Origin: Actinomycetota bacterium
GTDB lineage: Bacteria; Actinomycetota; CADDZG01; JAHWKV01; JAOPZY01
Length of the DNA: 64,000 nt
Assembly: GCA_035765775.1 (NCBI GenBank)
Contig: DASTWV010000042.1
Coordinates: 1-64,000 of the forward strand
Direction: 5' to 3'
How positions within the stretch are numbered: position 1 is the stretch's first letter; every line of letters starts with the position of its first letter. The position numbers and the translations under genes were made by a program. Under the pieces are notes generated by a model. It had not been told where the DNA came from, searched no databases, and saw only the letters and a program-made list of their open reading frames with translations. Positions 1 to 9,598 of this stretch are shown here, piece after piece.

Positions 1-140
1 CCCGGGAGGGGACCTCAAGGTGGATTTCGGACGGACCTCAGACGGTTGGGCAGATCTGCTGGCCACCGCTGGGCAGTTTTCGTGGCCGCCAGCGGGCAGG
101 TTCGTGGCCGTCTACGGGCAGTTTTTCATGGCCGCTAACA
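1..140. mobile_element. End of a second IS21-like element (partial)
   Basis: The left edge holds about four copies of a roughly 23-bp unit of the form GGGCAG(N)TGGCC, at about 48, 70, 95 and 117. It closes with GCCGCTAACA at 131-140, which read on the other strand is an outward TGTTAGCGGCCATG. Multiple short terminal repeats ending in TG/CA are typical of IS21-family ends, and the full IS21-type element at 4869-7022 has a similar TTTTCGGCCGTC unit inside its right end. The transposase genes of this copy would lie left of the window. Only 13 bp separate this end from the first CRISPR repeat, so it sits either in a spacer or at the array edge. Family assignment is an inference from the end structure. 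Confidence 0.55.
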
Positions 141-153
141 AGTGGCGAAGAGG

Positions 154-3100
154 GGATCGCCGGGGCGACAACCCCGGCCTTCGTTGAGCGGTTCCCGTGC
201 TGGCGTCCCAGAGGTAGCCGACGAGGGATCGCCGGGGCGACAACCCCGGCCTTCGTTGAGCGGCCACAACCAGAAGCAAGGTTTGGAACACTAAGGGGAT
301 CGCCGGGGCGACAACCCCGGCCTTCGTTGAGCGGCAATCCTCTGCACTCCCGTTCTGACGCCTCCTTTCGGATCGCCGGGGCGACAACCCCGGCCTTCGT
401 TGAGCGCATCCAGATCCCGTGAGCGGGTAGCGTATGGAACCGTAGGGGATCGCCGGGGCGACAACCCCGGCCTTCGTTGAGCGGGTTCAACGCTCCTACC
501 CTCAGATGCCCCCAAGGGGGATCGCCGGGGCGACAACCCCGGCCTTCGTTGAGCGCACATAGCGTGCAGTAGGACTCAACGACCTTCGGGGGGATCGCCG
601 GGGCGACAACCCCGGCCTTCGTTGAGCGGTCCGCAAGTTCCCCCGGGACAACGAGCAGCTCGGGATCGCCGGGGCGACGACCCCGGCCTTCGTTGAGCGT
701 GGCCCCAGTGATGCTGTCACCCAGAGAACCTATGGGATCGCCGGGGCGACAACCCCGGCCTTCGTTGAGCGTTCAGCACCATCTCAACGATCTTGGTCTC
801 GGTCGGGGAGGGATGGCCGGGGCGACAACCCCGGCCTTCGTTGAGCGAACGGTGTTGGGTCCTTTTCACTTCCGGTTTCACGGGATCGCCGGGGCGACAA
901 CCCCGGCCTTCGTTGAGCGCCTGGTGACCCGATGTGGAATTCCATCAGCGGATGCGGATCGCCGGGGCGACAACCCCGGCCTTCGTTGAGCGCTAGAGGA
1001 ACCAACGATTCTTGACGACGTGCGTGGGGATCGCCGGGGCGACAACCCCGGCCTTCGTTGAGCGGGGGAAGCGCGGCCACGCGCACAGTGTGGGAGCCCG
1101 GGATCGCCGGGGCGACAACCCCGGCCTTCGTTGAGCGTCCTCCGCCTCGGCGATCGAGAACCGCCAGGTATCGTGGGATCGCCGGGGCGACAACCCCGGC
1201 CTTCGTTGAGCGAGTCAGGCCTTGACAATCCTTTCTCTTTTGGAGGTGGACGGATCGCCGGGGCGACAACCCCGGCCTTCGTTGAGCGGCCCGCCTGGCC
1301 CGGTGGCGGTGCGATACGCCGAGGGATCGCCGGGGCGACAACCCCGGCCTTCGTTGAGCGCTTTGCCTCGCTGGATGCGTGCCGAACGTGCTTAGCGCAA
1401 GGATCGCCGGGGCGACAACCCCGGCCTTCGTTGAGCGCGCATCGGCCCCCACACGATCATGGTCTCCCTGGAGGATCGCCGGGGCGACAACCCCGGCCTT
1501 CGTTGAGCGGGCCCAAAGACGGCCGGCGCCTGGGGTTCCGGGACGTCGCGGATCGCCGGGGCGACAACCCCGGCCTTCGTTGAGCGCTGCTCACCGATGA
1601 CCCCTCCTTCGCCAGCTGATCGAGGGATCGCCGGGGCGACAACCCCGGCCTTCGTTGAGCGTTCGCCCGCAACGCCACGGACTGCATGCACCTGATCGGG
1701 GATCGCCGGGGCGACAACCCCGGCCTTCGTTGAGCGCCTCGTCCGCCTGTGCCTCAGCACGAGGATTGTGGGATCGCCGGGGCGACAACCCCGGCCTTCG
1801 TTGAGCGGGGATCAGGGAGACCGACACGCTCCAGTTCGCCCAGGGATCGCCGGGGCGACAACCCCGGCCTTCGTTGAGCGAACGGCCTTGCCTCGTGGGA
1901 GGGCGTGCGGCCCCGGAGGATCGCCGGGGCGACAACCCCGGCCTTCGTTGAGCGCTCCCGGCTGCGCATCTTCCCGGCCAAGCTGCGGGGGGATCGCCGG
2001 GGCGACAACCCCGGCCTTCGTTGAGCGCCGGTCGGCCGGTCCGAAGGCGACCCACTCGCCCTGCTGGATCGCCGGGGCGACAACCCCGGCCTTCGTTGAG
2101 CGTAACTAATCAACTTCATGTGAATACCTACTACCCTGGGGATCGCCGGGGCGACAACCCCGGCCTTCGTTGAGCGGTCTCAGTCCCAAGCCGACGCTGC
2201 AGCGAAAACGGGATCGCCGGGGCGACAACCCCGGCCTTCGTTGAGCGTTCGTCCCGACAGGCTGCCCCCGTCAGGCATGTGCAGGGGATCGCCGGGGCGA
2301 CAACCCCGGCCTTCGTTGAGCGGTTTACGGATACCACATTTGCCCTTCCCCGCCACCGGATCGCCGGGGCGACAACCCCGGCCTTCGTTGAGCGCTCCTA
2401 TTCAGCGACAGGAATTCCCTCCGCGCTTGGGATCGCCGGGGCGACAACCCCGGCCTTCGTTGAGCGCCGCACCCCGAACGTGAATTCGACGGCATGCCCC
2501 CGCGGATCGCCGGGGCGACAACCCCGGCCTTCGTTGAGCGCGGGCCGGATGGGTCCTCTTCGTGGAGCTGAAAGCGGCGGATCGCCGGGGCGACAACCCC
2601 GGCCTTCGTTGAGCGCGGGGCAAGGGGACCGCCAGCACGAGCGCTGACCCTGGATCGCCGGGGCGACAACCCCGGCCTTCGTTGAGCGGACTCCGCCCAG
2701 GTCAGGGCCTACGGCTCCGCCCAGGGGATCGCCGGGGCGACAACCCCGGCCTAGGTTGAGCGTTCCGGACCTGCCGCCGATCTTCGACTCCAGGAATGTG
2801 GATCGCCGGGGCGACAACCCCGGCCTTCGTTGAGCGTCTGCTGCCGCAAGCGGGGGATGCGGCCTCAGTACCCGTGGATCGCCGGGGCGACAACCCCGGC
2901 CTTCGTTGAGCGTCGTGAAGGTAACTCCCCTATCTGAGCTAACGCTAAAGGATCGCCGGGGCGACAACCCCGGCCTTCGTTGAGCGATCGCTTGCAAGTT
3001 GAGGAGAAGAAGTGGAGTAGGGATCGCCGGGGCGACAACCCCGGCCTTCGTTGAGCGGCTCGTGCCTGCAAAACAAAGAACCCGCCTTGCAGGGATCGCC

Positions 3101-4836
3101 GGGGCGACAACCCCGGCCTTCGTTGAGCGGAGTGGGCGGGGCTCGGACCAGTCCGCATCCTGGCGGATCGCCGGGGCGACAACCCCGGCCTTCGTTGAGC
3201 GGCCGCCCGGCCCACGGCCGGAACGTCCACGACAGCCGGGATCGCCGGGGCGACAACCCCGGCCTTCGTTGAGCGACTTGGTGACGGCACTTCTTGAGAA
3301 GCCCTGCGGGTCCTGGATCGCCGGGGCGACAACCCCGGCCTTCGTTGAGCGCGAAGCACTCGGCCAGCGTCACCGGGGCCGAGGTCTGGGATCGCCGGGG
3401 CGACAACCCCGGCCTTCGTTGAGCGGGATTCGCGTATCCGAATTCGATCGCTCCGTCCGGGGGATCGCCGGGGCGACAACCCCGGCCTTCGTTGAGCGCT
3501 CGTGTGCCTCGGCGTCCGCCAGGCCGCCGGCTGGGCGCGGATCGCCGGGGCGACAACCCCGGCCTTCGTTGAGCGGACCACGCCCTCGAGCGCAAACTGG
3601 GCGCATCGCGGATCGCCGGGGCGACAACCCCGGCCTTCGTTGAGCGAGCTCTGCCGAGTTCGCCACTGTAATCTCCTGGCCGTGGATCGCCGGGGCGACA
3701 ACCCTGGCCTTCGTTGAGCGCGGCTGCCCGAGAAGTCGATACCGCCGGCCCGCCTGGGGATCGCCGGGGCGACAACCCCGGCCTTCGTTGAGCGAGCTAC
3801 CGGGCGGCGGCGGCTCCCAGGCGCGCAGGGGATCGCCGGGGCGACAACCCCGGCCTTCGTTGAGCGGCCACAAGCGTGATGGCGAAGATGGGGCAGCCCA
3901 TGGATCGCCGGGGCGACAACCCCGGCCTTCGTTGAGCGGGCGATGGCGCCGTGCTCCTCGTGCCGCAGCGTCGCTCCGGGGATCGCCGGGGCGACAACCC
4001 CGGCCTTCGTTGAGCGCTAAAACGCGGCGGAGGGATCGCCAAGCTTCGAGGGATCGCCGGGGCGACAACCCCGGCCTTCGTTGAGCGTGGTACAAGGCGA
4101 CCGGGACCGAGACCCCCAGCGGCACGCTGGATCGCCGGGGCGACAACCCCGGCCTTCGTTGAGCGGCCATCCTCACGGGCGCCATCCTCACGGGCGCTCA
4201 GGATCGCCGGGGCGACAACCCCGGCCTTCGTTGAGCGCTGGCAGTCAACAGGAGTAACCCAGTCTCGTATTCCGGATCGCCGGGGCGACAACCCCGGCCT
4301 TCGTTGAGCGTTCATGGCGACAGAGAAGACCGCTGGAGGATCACCTCGGATCGCCGGGGCGACAACCCCGGCCTTCGTTGAGCGGGTGTTTCCCCGGAAG
4401 GATCCCCGCCACCGGGGATCGCCGGGGCGACAACCCCGGCCTTCGTTGAGCGGGTGTTTCCCCGATATCGGTTCCGATACTCTTCGTCGATCGCCGGGGC
4501 GACAACCCCGGCCTTCGTTGAGCGAAGGGCCTGGTCGACGCCCGCGTGATGCTGAACTAGGACTAGGCGGATCGCCGGGGCGACAACCCCCGGCCTCGTT
4601 GAGCGGTCCACCGGTCCTGTAGCCTTGCGCCTAAGTAAGGGGCCAGGATCGCCGGGGCGACAACCCCGGCCTTCGTTGAGCGGGTGTGCTGCGCCCGTGG
4701 ATTCCCGGTCTGCCCAATGTCGGGGATCGCCGGGGCGACAACCCCGGCCTCGTTGAGCGCTTGGCTCGTACTACCGCCGCCTCACGCCGCCCCGTCCGGG
4801 GATCGCCGGGGCGACAACCCCGGCCTTCGTTGAGCG
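154..4836 (+). CRISPR. CRISPR array, main block (64 repeats)
   Basis: I count 64 copies of a 37-bp repeat beginning GGATCGCCGGGG and ending CTTCGTTGAGCG, the first at 154-190 and the last at 4800-4836. Each is followed by a unique spacer of 31-41 nt, mostly 34-36. The repeat has a perfect 7-bp hairpin, GCCGGGG / CCCCGGC, with a CGACAA loop. Direction is read as left to right: the 3' end TTGAGCG resembles the ATTGAAAC-type 3' end of many repeats, and degenerate copies gather at the right (4489, 4569, 4724 and the block after 7029), as expected at the leader-distal end. Scattered variants occur at 663, 811, 2726 and 3684. No cas gene lies in the window, so the subtype cannot be assigned. Long open frames across this region are artefacts of the repeat. 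Confidence 0.97.
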
Positions 4837-4965
4837 CCGTTCTCCCGGTGTCGACGCCGGTTGAAAACTGAGCACTTCTCGCCGGTCGAAATCTGCGCGG
4901 ATCCGAGGTGATCCCCAGGTTTCGACAGACCCTCGCGTCGGTGACGCCGACGGAGGGAGGGAGGA

Positions 4966-6183
4966 GTGTACGGAGTGCACGACTGGGCAGAGGTCCACCG
5001 CCTCGCAGTGGCGGGCAAGACCACCACCGACATCGCCGAAGCCCTGGGCATGAGTCGCAACACGGTGACTCGGCTCAGGGCCCTGAGCAGCCCCCCGGCC
5101 TACGAGCGACCGTCGCCGGGGTCCCTGTTGGATCCCCACAAGGACACGATCGCGGCGCTGCTCGACGACGATGCGGAGGCACCCGCCACCGCGATCATCG
5201 AGCATCTCCGCCGCGACGGCTACCGCGGCGGCATCACGATCCTGAAGGGCTACCTCGCCACGGTGCGCCCGCAGTTCCTGGCGGCCAAGCACTACCAGCG
5301 CACGACCTACCTGCCGGGGGAGATCGGACAGTTCGACTGGTGGCACACCGGCCTGGCGGTGCCGGTGGGCAAAGGTCGGTGCCGGGAGGCCATGGGGCTG
5401 GTGGGCTCCCTGCCGCACTCGGCGGGTCACGCCGTGGTCTACACGTTCTCCCGCACCACGGCCGACTTCTGCACCGGCTTCGCCGGGTGTCTGTCCAGGC
5501 TGGGCGGGACACCGGACAAGGCGGTGTTCGACAACGACACCTCGATCGTGGCCTCCCGCACCGGGGGGAAGGTGCGGCTGCACTCTGAGGTGGATGCCCT
5601 CCTCGGCCACTTCGGCATCCAGGCAGTGGTGCTCCGGCCCCGCACCCCGGAATCCAAGGGTCAGGTGGAGCGGCTCATCTCCTACCTGCAGACCTCGTTC
5701 ATCCCCTTGCGCAGCTTCGATGACCTGACCGACCTCCAGGCACAGTCCGATGCCTGGAACCTCGAGGTCGCCCAGCGCCGCCATCTGCGACGCCTGGGGG
5801 CAACCGTGGGGGAGGCCCTGGCCGTCGAGCGGAGCTTCCTGCACGCCCTCCCAGCCGAAGCCCCCGACCTCTACGCCCGCCTGGAGGTGCGGGTCTCCAA
5901 GGACAGCTTCGTGCGGGTGGCCGGGGCCGACTACTCGGTTCCTCCGGGCTACGCCGGGCGGCGGGTCTCGGTGCGGCTGTCGCTCTGGGAGGTGGTGGTG
6001 TTCTGCGACCACCAGCGCATCGCCGCCCACCGCCGCAGCTACGTGCCGGCCGACGTGGTGATCGATCCCGCCCATGCCCGAGCGCTCCGCTTGGCCAGGG
6101 AAGCCAAGGCCCGCCTGGAGAGAAGCGACGTCGAGATGCCCACGGTGGACCTCAGCGTCTACGACACCGTGGTGACGCCGTGA
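4966..6183 (+). CDS. istA: IS21-family transposase IstA
   Basis: A 405-aa DDE transposase that cuts and joins the ends of the insertion element. An N-terminal helix-turn-helix (about residues 20-45, with MSRNTVTRLRAL) precedes the retroviral-integrase-type core. The acidic triad is visible: D in GQFDWWHTG (about 124), D in VFDNDTS (about 188) and E in PESKGQVERL (about 230). The GTG start at 4966 follows a purine-rich GGAGGGAGGGAGGA. The stop overlaps the istB start in GTGA, the usual IS21 coupling. It appears intact, so the element may still be mobile or only recently inserted. Confidence 0.93.
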   Translation: MYGVHDWAEVHRLAVAGKTTTDIAEALGMSRNTVTRLRALSSPPAYERPSPGSLLDPHKDTIAALLDDDAEAPATAIIEHLRRDGYRGGITILKGYLATVRPQFLAAKHYQRTTYLPGEIGQFDWWHTGLAVPVGKGRCREAMGLVGSLPHSAGHAVVYTFSRTTADFCTGFAGCLSRLGGTPDKAVFDNDTSIVASRTGGKVRLHSEVDALLGHFGIQAVVLRPRTPESKGQVERLISYLQTSFIPLRSFDDLTDLQAQSDAWNLEVAQRRHLRRLGATVGEALAVERSFLHALPAEAPDLYARLEVRVSKDSFVRVAGADYSVPPGYAGRRVSVRLSLWEVVVFCDHQRIAAHRRSYVPADVVIDPAHARALRLAREAKARLERSDVEMPTVDLSVYDTVVTP

Positions 6184-6944
6184 CTGCGGCCTCCGAGGTG
6201 GCCTACCTGGCCCGGGCCATGAAGGCGCCCCGGATCCCCGACGCCGCCGCCAGCCTGGCCCGCCGAGCCCGGGAGGAGTCCTGGGACTACGAGGCCTACC
6301 TGGCAGCGGTGCTCTCCGAGGAGGTCGCCTCCCGGGACACCCACGGCGGCCAGAACCGAGTGAAGGCCGCCCGGTTCCCTCAGGTGAAGACCGTCGACGA
6401 CTTCGACTTCTCCTTCCAGCGCTCGGTCAAGAAGGCCACCATCGCCCACCTGGCCCAGCTGGACTTCATCGCCGAGCGCAGCAACGTCGTGTTCCTGGGC
6501 CCACCCGGCACGGGCAAAACCCATCTGTCGATTGCTCTCGGGGTCCAGGCTGCCCGGCGGGGCTACCGGGTGGCCTTCGCCACCGCCCATGAGTGGGTGA
6601 ACCGCCTCGGGGCCGCCAAGCGGGCGGGCCGGCTGGACGAGGAGCTCGAGCGGCTGCGCCGGGTGCCCCTTGTGATCTGCGACGAGGTGGGCTACATCCC
6701 CTTCGACCCCGAGGCGGCCTCGTTGTTCTTCGCTTTGATCAGCTCCCGCTACGAGCGGGCCTCCATGATCGTGAGCTCCAACAAGAACTTCTCGGCCTGG
6801 GCGGAGATCTTCGGGGATCCCGTCGCCGTCGCCGCCATGGCCGACCGACTCGTCCACCACGCCGAGGTGATCGTCCTACGAGGCGACAGCTACCGGCTCA
6901 AGGGCAAGGGAGAGGAGGTGACGGGGCCGCCCAAGGCCCACTGA
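6180..6944 (+). CDS. istB: IS21-family helper ATPase IstB
   Basis: A 254-aa AAA+ ATPase of the DnaA/DnaC-related IstB family, which loads on target DNA and activates IstA. Walker A is GPPGTGKTH (about residue 107) and Walker B is LVICDEVGYIPFD (about 165). The GTG start overlaps the istA stop by four bases. Length fits the family. No frameshift is seen. It ends 2 bp before the inner inverted repeat of the element. Confidence 0.94.
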   Translation: MTAASEVAYLARAMKAPRIPDAAASLARRAREESWDYEAYLAAVLSEEVASRDTHGGQNRVKAARFPQVKTVDDFDFSFQRSVKKATIAHLAQLDFIAERSNVVFLGPPGTGKTHLSIALGVQAARRGYRVAFATAHEWVNRLGAAKRAGRLDEELERLRRVPLVICDEVGYIPFDPEAASLFFALISSRYERASMIVSSNKNFSAWAEIFGDPVAVAAMADRLVHHAEVIVLRGDSYRLKGKGEEVTGPPKAH

Positions 6945-7028
6945 CGCGCGCAGATTTCGACCGGCGCCTGGCGCGCAGTTTTCGGCCGTCGTTGACATCC
7001 CGGCTGCGCCGGGAAGTGGACATGCCGG

Positions 7029-7293
7029 GGATCGCCGGGGCGACAACCCCGGCCTCCTTGAGCGGACGTTGCGTGCGAGTCCCTCGACGCCCTCTGGGCC
7101 GGCGGATGGCCGGGGCGACAACCCCGGCCTTCGTTGAGCGATCGACAACTGGACCGCCGACTACGCCGACAAGCTGGCCGGGATCGCCGGGGCGACAACC
7201 CCGGCCTTCGTTGAGCGGTGATGGTCAGCGTCTCGGTGATGGTCACCGAGACCGGAGGATCGCCGGGGCGACAACCCCGGCCTTCGTTGAGCA
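7029..7293 (+). CRISPR. CRISPR array, block right of the IS (4 repeats)
   Basis: This is the continuation of the same array beyond the IS, with repeats at 7029, 7104, 7181 and 7257. Three of the four are imperfect: CCTCCTTGAGCG at 7029, GGATGGCC at 7104 (a variant also seen at 811), and a final GAGCAA at 7257-7293. The three spacers are longer than average (39, 40 and 39 nt). Decay of repeats here marks the old, leader-distal end. The spacer at 7141-7180 reads as uninterrupted coding sequence in frame 1 and looks like a fragment of a foreign gene. Confidence 0.93.
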
Positions 7294-7529
7294 ACCGACG
7301 TCGCCGTGGTGGCAGCGAGCTGGGATGCGGTGGCTCGCCGCCCCCCGCTCCACCAACCCGGTAGCCGGCTCCACCGCCCCGTCAAGGCCCTAGCCGGCGG
7401 GGATCGCCCGGGTGGGCTGGAGGGGCACGGCCCCGGCCCGCCGCAACTCCCGCCAGACGGCGACCGGGTGCCGTGAGAGCTGCATGGGGAGGCGGGAGAT
7501 GATCAGTCGCCAGGCAGGAGAGGCTATGG

Positions 7530-8126
7530 TCAGCTCCTTCCCGAGTACACCAACACCCCAGCGGGAGTCCGGGCGATCCAGCGCACCGCTGGCACCAGGA
7601 ACCAGCGGGCCGGGATCCACCCGATGGCCGCCACCGCCCCGCCCACCACGAGCCCGGCCAGGACATCGCCGGGATAGTGGACCCCGACGTACACCCTGGC
7701 CACCGCCATCGCCAGGGCGGCGACTCCGGCGGCGATCCCCAGGCGCCGGTCCACCAGCCAGAGGCCGGCGGCCACCGCTCCCATGACGCAGGCGTGGTCG
7801 CTGGGGAACGAGAAGTCGTGGGTGCGGGCGATGAGCACGTGGGCAGCCGGCATCGCCGTGTACGGGCGGGCCCGGCCGACCAGCTTGCCGATCACCTGGT
7901 TCAGGCCCAGCGCCACGACCGCCGAGAGTCCGGCCCACGCCACGCCCGCCATGCGGGCGAAGCCCTGCTCCTCGGTCTCCTCCCGGCGGACGATCAGCCA
8001 GGCGCCCAGGAGGAGGAGGAGGACCAGCAGCCCGACGCCGAACTTGGCGTAGGCCACGCCCATCGGATGCAGCCACTGCGTCCGGTCGGCGAGCGAGTTG
8101 AACCAGCGGTAGAGGGAGGCGTCCAT
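7530..8126 (-). CDS. PAP2-family membrane phosphatase (undecaprenyl-diphosphatase-like)
   Basis: A 198-aa integral membrane phosphatase that probably hydrolyses a lipid pyrophosphate such as undecaprenyl diphosphate. All three PAP2 motifs are visible: KLVGRARPY, the PSDH form of PSGH (in DFSFPSDHA), and ARVYVGVHYPGD with the catalytic histidine. About five hydrophobic helices are present. I chose the ATG at 8126, which opens with MDASLYRWFN, because translation further upstream is not family-like; the ribosome site is weak. It stands alone, with no partner gene downstream apart from the end of the CRISPR array. BcrC-like carrier recycling is the likely role, but substrate cannot be told from sequence. 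Confidence 0.85.
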   Translation of the reverse strand: MDASLYRWFNSLADRTQWLHPMGVAYAKFGVGLLVLLLLLGAWLIVRREETEEQGFARMAGVAWAGLSAVVALGLNQVIGKLVGRARPYTAMPAAHVLIARTHDFSFPSDHACVMGAVAAGLWLVDRRLGIAAGVAALAMAVARVYVGVHYPGDVLAGLVVGGAVAAIGWIPARWFLVPAVRWIARTPAGVLVYSGRS

Positions 8127-8511
8127 AGGTTGCGGGGGACAGAGTAGCGGGCGTTCCATATGGCCCCGCTGAAGCCAGGCCGAGCCCACGGCGAGACGGC
8201 CTGCAACCCGATATCTCCGGGTGTCTGCACTGAACGTACGTCGTTTACCAGGGAATGACAAAGAACGAACGTATCGCATAGGTTGGGAAGAGGCGACTGC
8301 CGTGGTTGGGAACAGAGGATGGGGCAAGGAGTCGAGGTCGACATCTGTGCGACCTCCAACAGATCGATGAGAGCGGCCACCCGTGGGCTCCCACTGGGCA
8401 GACTCCTTGAGTGAAATGCCATGATCCGCCCGTGAGGTAGGCCGGAGGCCGGGCGAAAGCGGAGCCGGCGGCGGAGCGGCCAGCAGCGGAGCGGCTACAA
8501 AGGAGGAGCCC
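8127..8511. other. Intergenic region between divergent genes (385 bp)
   Basis: No gene is seen. It should hold the promoters of the PAP2 gene (leftward) and the deacetylase-like gene (rightward). Visible details are a pair of related stretches, GAACGTACGTCGTTT (8232-8246) and AACGAACGTATCG (8264-8276), and a duplicated GCAGCGGAGCGGC-like tract just before the start at 8512. None can be assigned a function. Confidence 0.5.
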
Positions 8512-9549
8512 TTGACCCAGCCCCTGATCTATGCCGACCCCACCAGCCAGGCCCACGACGGCGGCGCCGACCACCCCGAGCGGCCTGAGCGGCTGCGGGC
8601 CTGCCTGGACGCCTGCGCCTCGGCGGGCTTCGCCGTCGAGGAATCCCTGCCCGCCGCCACCGACGAGCAGCTCGCCCGGGTCCACGACCCCATGTACGTC
8701 GCCCGGCTGCAGCGCTTCTGCGAGCGGGGCGGGGGGCGGATGGACCCCGACACCTATGTCACCGAGGCCTCGTTCGCCATCGCCCGGCGGGCGTCTGGGG
8801 CGGCCTGTGCCGCCGTGGACCGGGCGCTCAACGACGAGGGGGCAACGTTCTGCCTCGTGCGCCCGCCGGGCCACCACGCCACGCAGGCCCGGGGGATGGG
8901 GTTCTGCCTCCTGAACCACGTCGCCGTCGGCGCCGCGCACGCCATCGCGAGCGGGGCCCGACGGGTGGCGATCGTGGACTTCGACGTCCACCACGGCAAC
9001 GGCACCCAGGACATCTTCTGGGACCGCTCCGACGTCGCCTACCTCTCCCTGCACCAGTTCCCCTGGTATCCCGGCACCGGGCTGCTGGAGGAGATCGGGG
9101 GCGGGGCGGGGGCGGGGGCGACGCTCAACATCCCGCTGCCGGCGGGCACGCCCGACGCCGTCTACCTCGCGGCCTTCCGGCGCATCGTGCTGCCCGCCCT
9201 GGACCGCTGGAAACCCGATCTCATCGCCGTGAGCGCGGGCTATGACGCCCACCACCGGGACCCGCTGGCGTCGATGCGCATGACCTCGGCGGGCTTCGGC
9301 ACAATGACCTCGCTGCTGATGGCCGCCGCCGACCGGCTGTGCGCCGGGCGCATCCTGATGACCCTGGAGGGGGGGTACGATCTGAAGGCGCTGGGCTCGT
9401 CGTTGGTGGCGACGCTGCAGGCGATGGGCGACCCCACAGGCCACGCCGGCCACGCCGGCGAGGACGACGGTCCCCTCGACGGCCCACCGGAGTCGGTGGC
9501 GGCGCTGGAGCGGGCCGAGGCATTTCACCGGGCTCCCGCTGCGACATAG
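8512..9549 (+). CDS. Histone deacetylase-family amidohydrolase
   Basis: A 345-aa member of the arginase/deacetylase fold (class II HDAC-like, as in acetoin-utilisation and acetylpolyamine hydrolases). It removes acyl groups from lysine or polyamine-type amides with a Zn ion. Family signatures are clear: RPPGHHATQ (tandem active-site histidines, about residue 120), DFDVHHGNGTQDIF (metal ligands D and H, about 160) and SAGYDAHHRDPL (metal-ligand Asp, about 245). The start is a TTG at 8512, chosen because AGGAGGAG lies at the right distance and the protein opens normally with LIYADPTSQAHD. Bacterial substrates vary and are not predictable here. cca follows 49 bp downstream. Confidence 0.9.
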   Translation: MTQPLIYADPTSQAHDGGADHPERPERLRACLDACASAGFAVEESLPAATDEQLARVHDPMYVARLQRFCERGGGRMDPDTYVTEASFAIARRASGAACAAVDRALNDEGATFCLVRPPGHHATQARGMGFCLLNHVAVGAAHAIASGARRVAIVDFDVHHGNGTQDIFWDRSDVAYLSLHQFPWYPGTGLLEEIGGGAGAGATLNIPLPAGTPDAVYLAAFRRIVLPALDRWKPDLIAVSAGYDAHHRDPLASMRMTSAGFGTMTSLLMAAADRLCAGRILMTLEGGYDLKALGSSLVATLQAMGDPTGHAGHAGEDDGPLDGPPESVAALERAEAFHRAPAAT

Positions 9550-9598
9550 CCGAAATAGCCAAGCAATCGACGAGGAGCCGAAGGGGGACCGGAGCACC

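Larger units (their letters stand above)
4869..7022 (+). mobile_element. IS21-family insertion sequence inside a CRISPR spacer
   Basis: The element carries istA and istB and is bounded by related ends: TGAGCACTTC at 4869 and, on the other strand from 7022, TGTCCACTTC. A perfect 20-bp inverted repeat, CGCCGGTCGAAATCTGCGCG, lies at 4880-4899 and 6947-6966, and a further related unit sits at about 6970-6997. With these borders the flanks are 32 bp (4837-4868) and 6 bp (7023-7028). They join to a 38-bp spacer, the size of its neighbours, so the element split a single spacer. I see no clear target-site duplication, so the outer borders may be off by a few bases. Confidence 0.85.

Noticed and set aside
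38-4871. Many long open frames with repeated STKAGVVAPAIP or QRRPGLSPRRS peptides
   Set aside because: They arise because the 37-bp CRISPR repeat has few stop codons. Spacers are unrelated and the frames run on both strands, so they are not a repeat protein family.
4966-6944. IstA/IstB as CRISPR-associated transposition genes
   Set aside because: They form an ordinary IS21 element with its own inverted ends lying within one spacer; no Tn7-type genes or cas genes accompany them.
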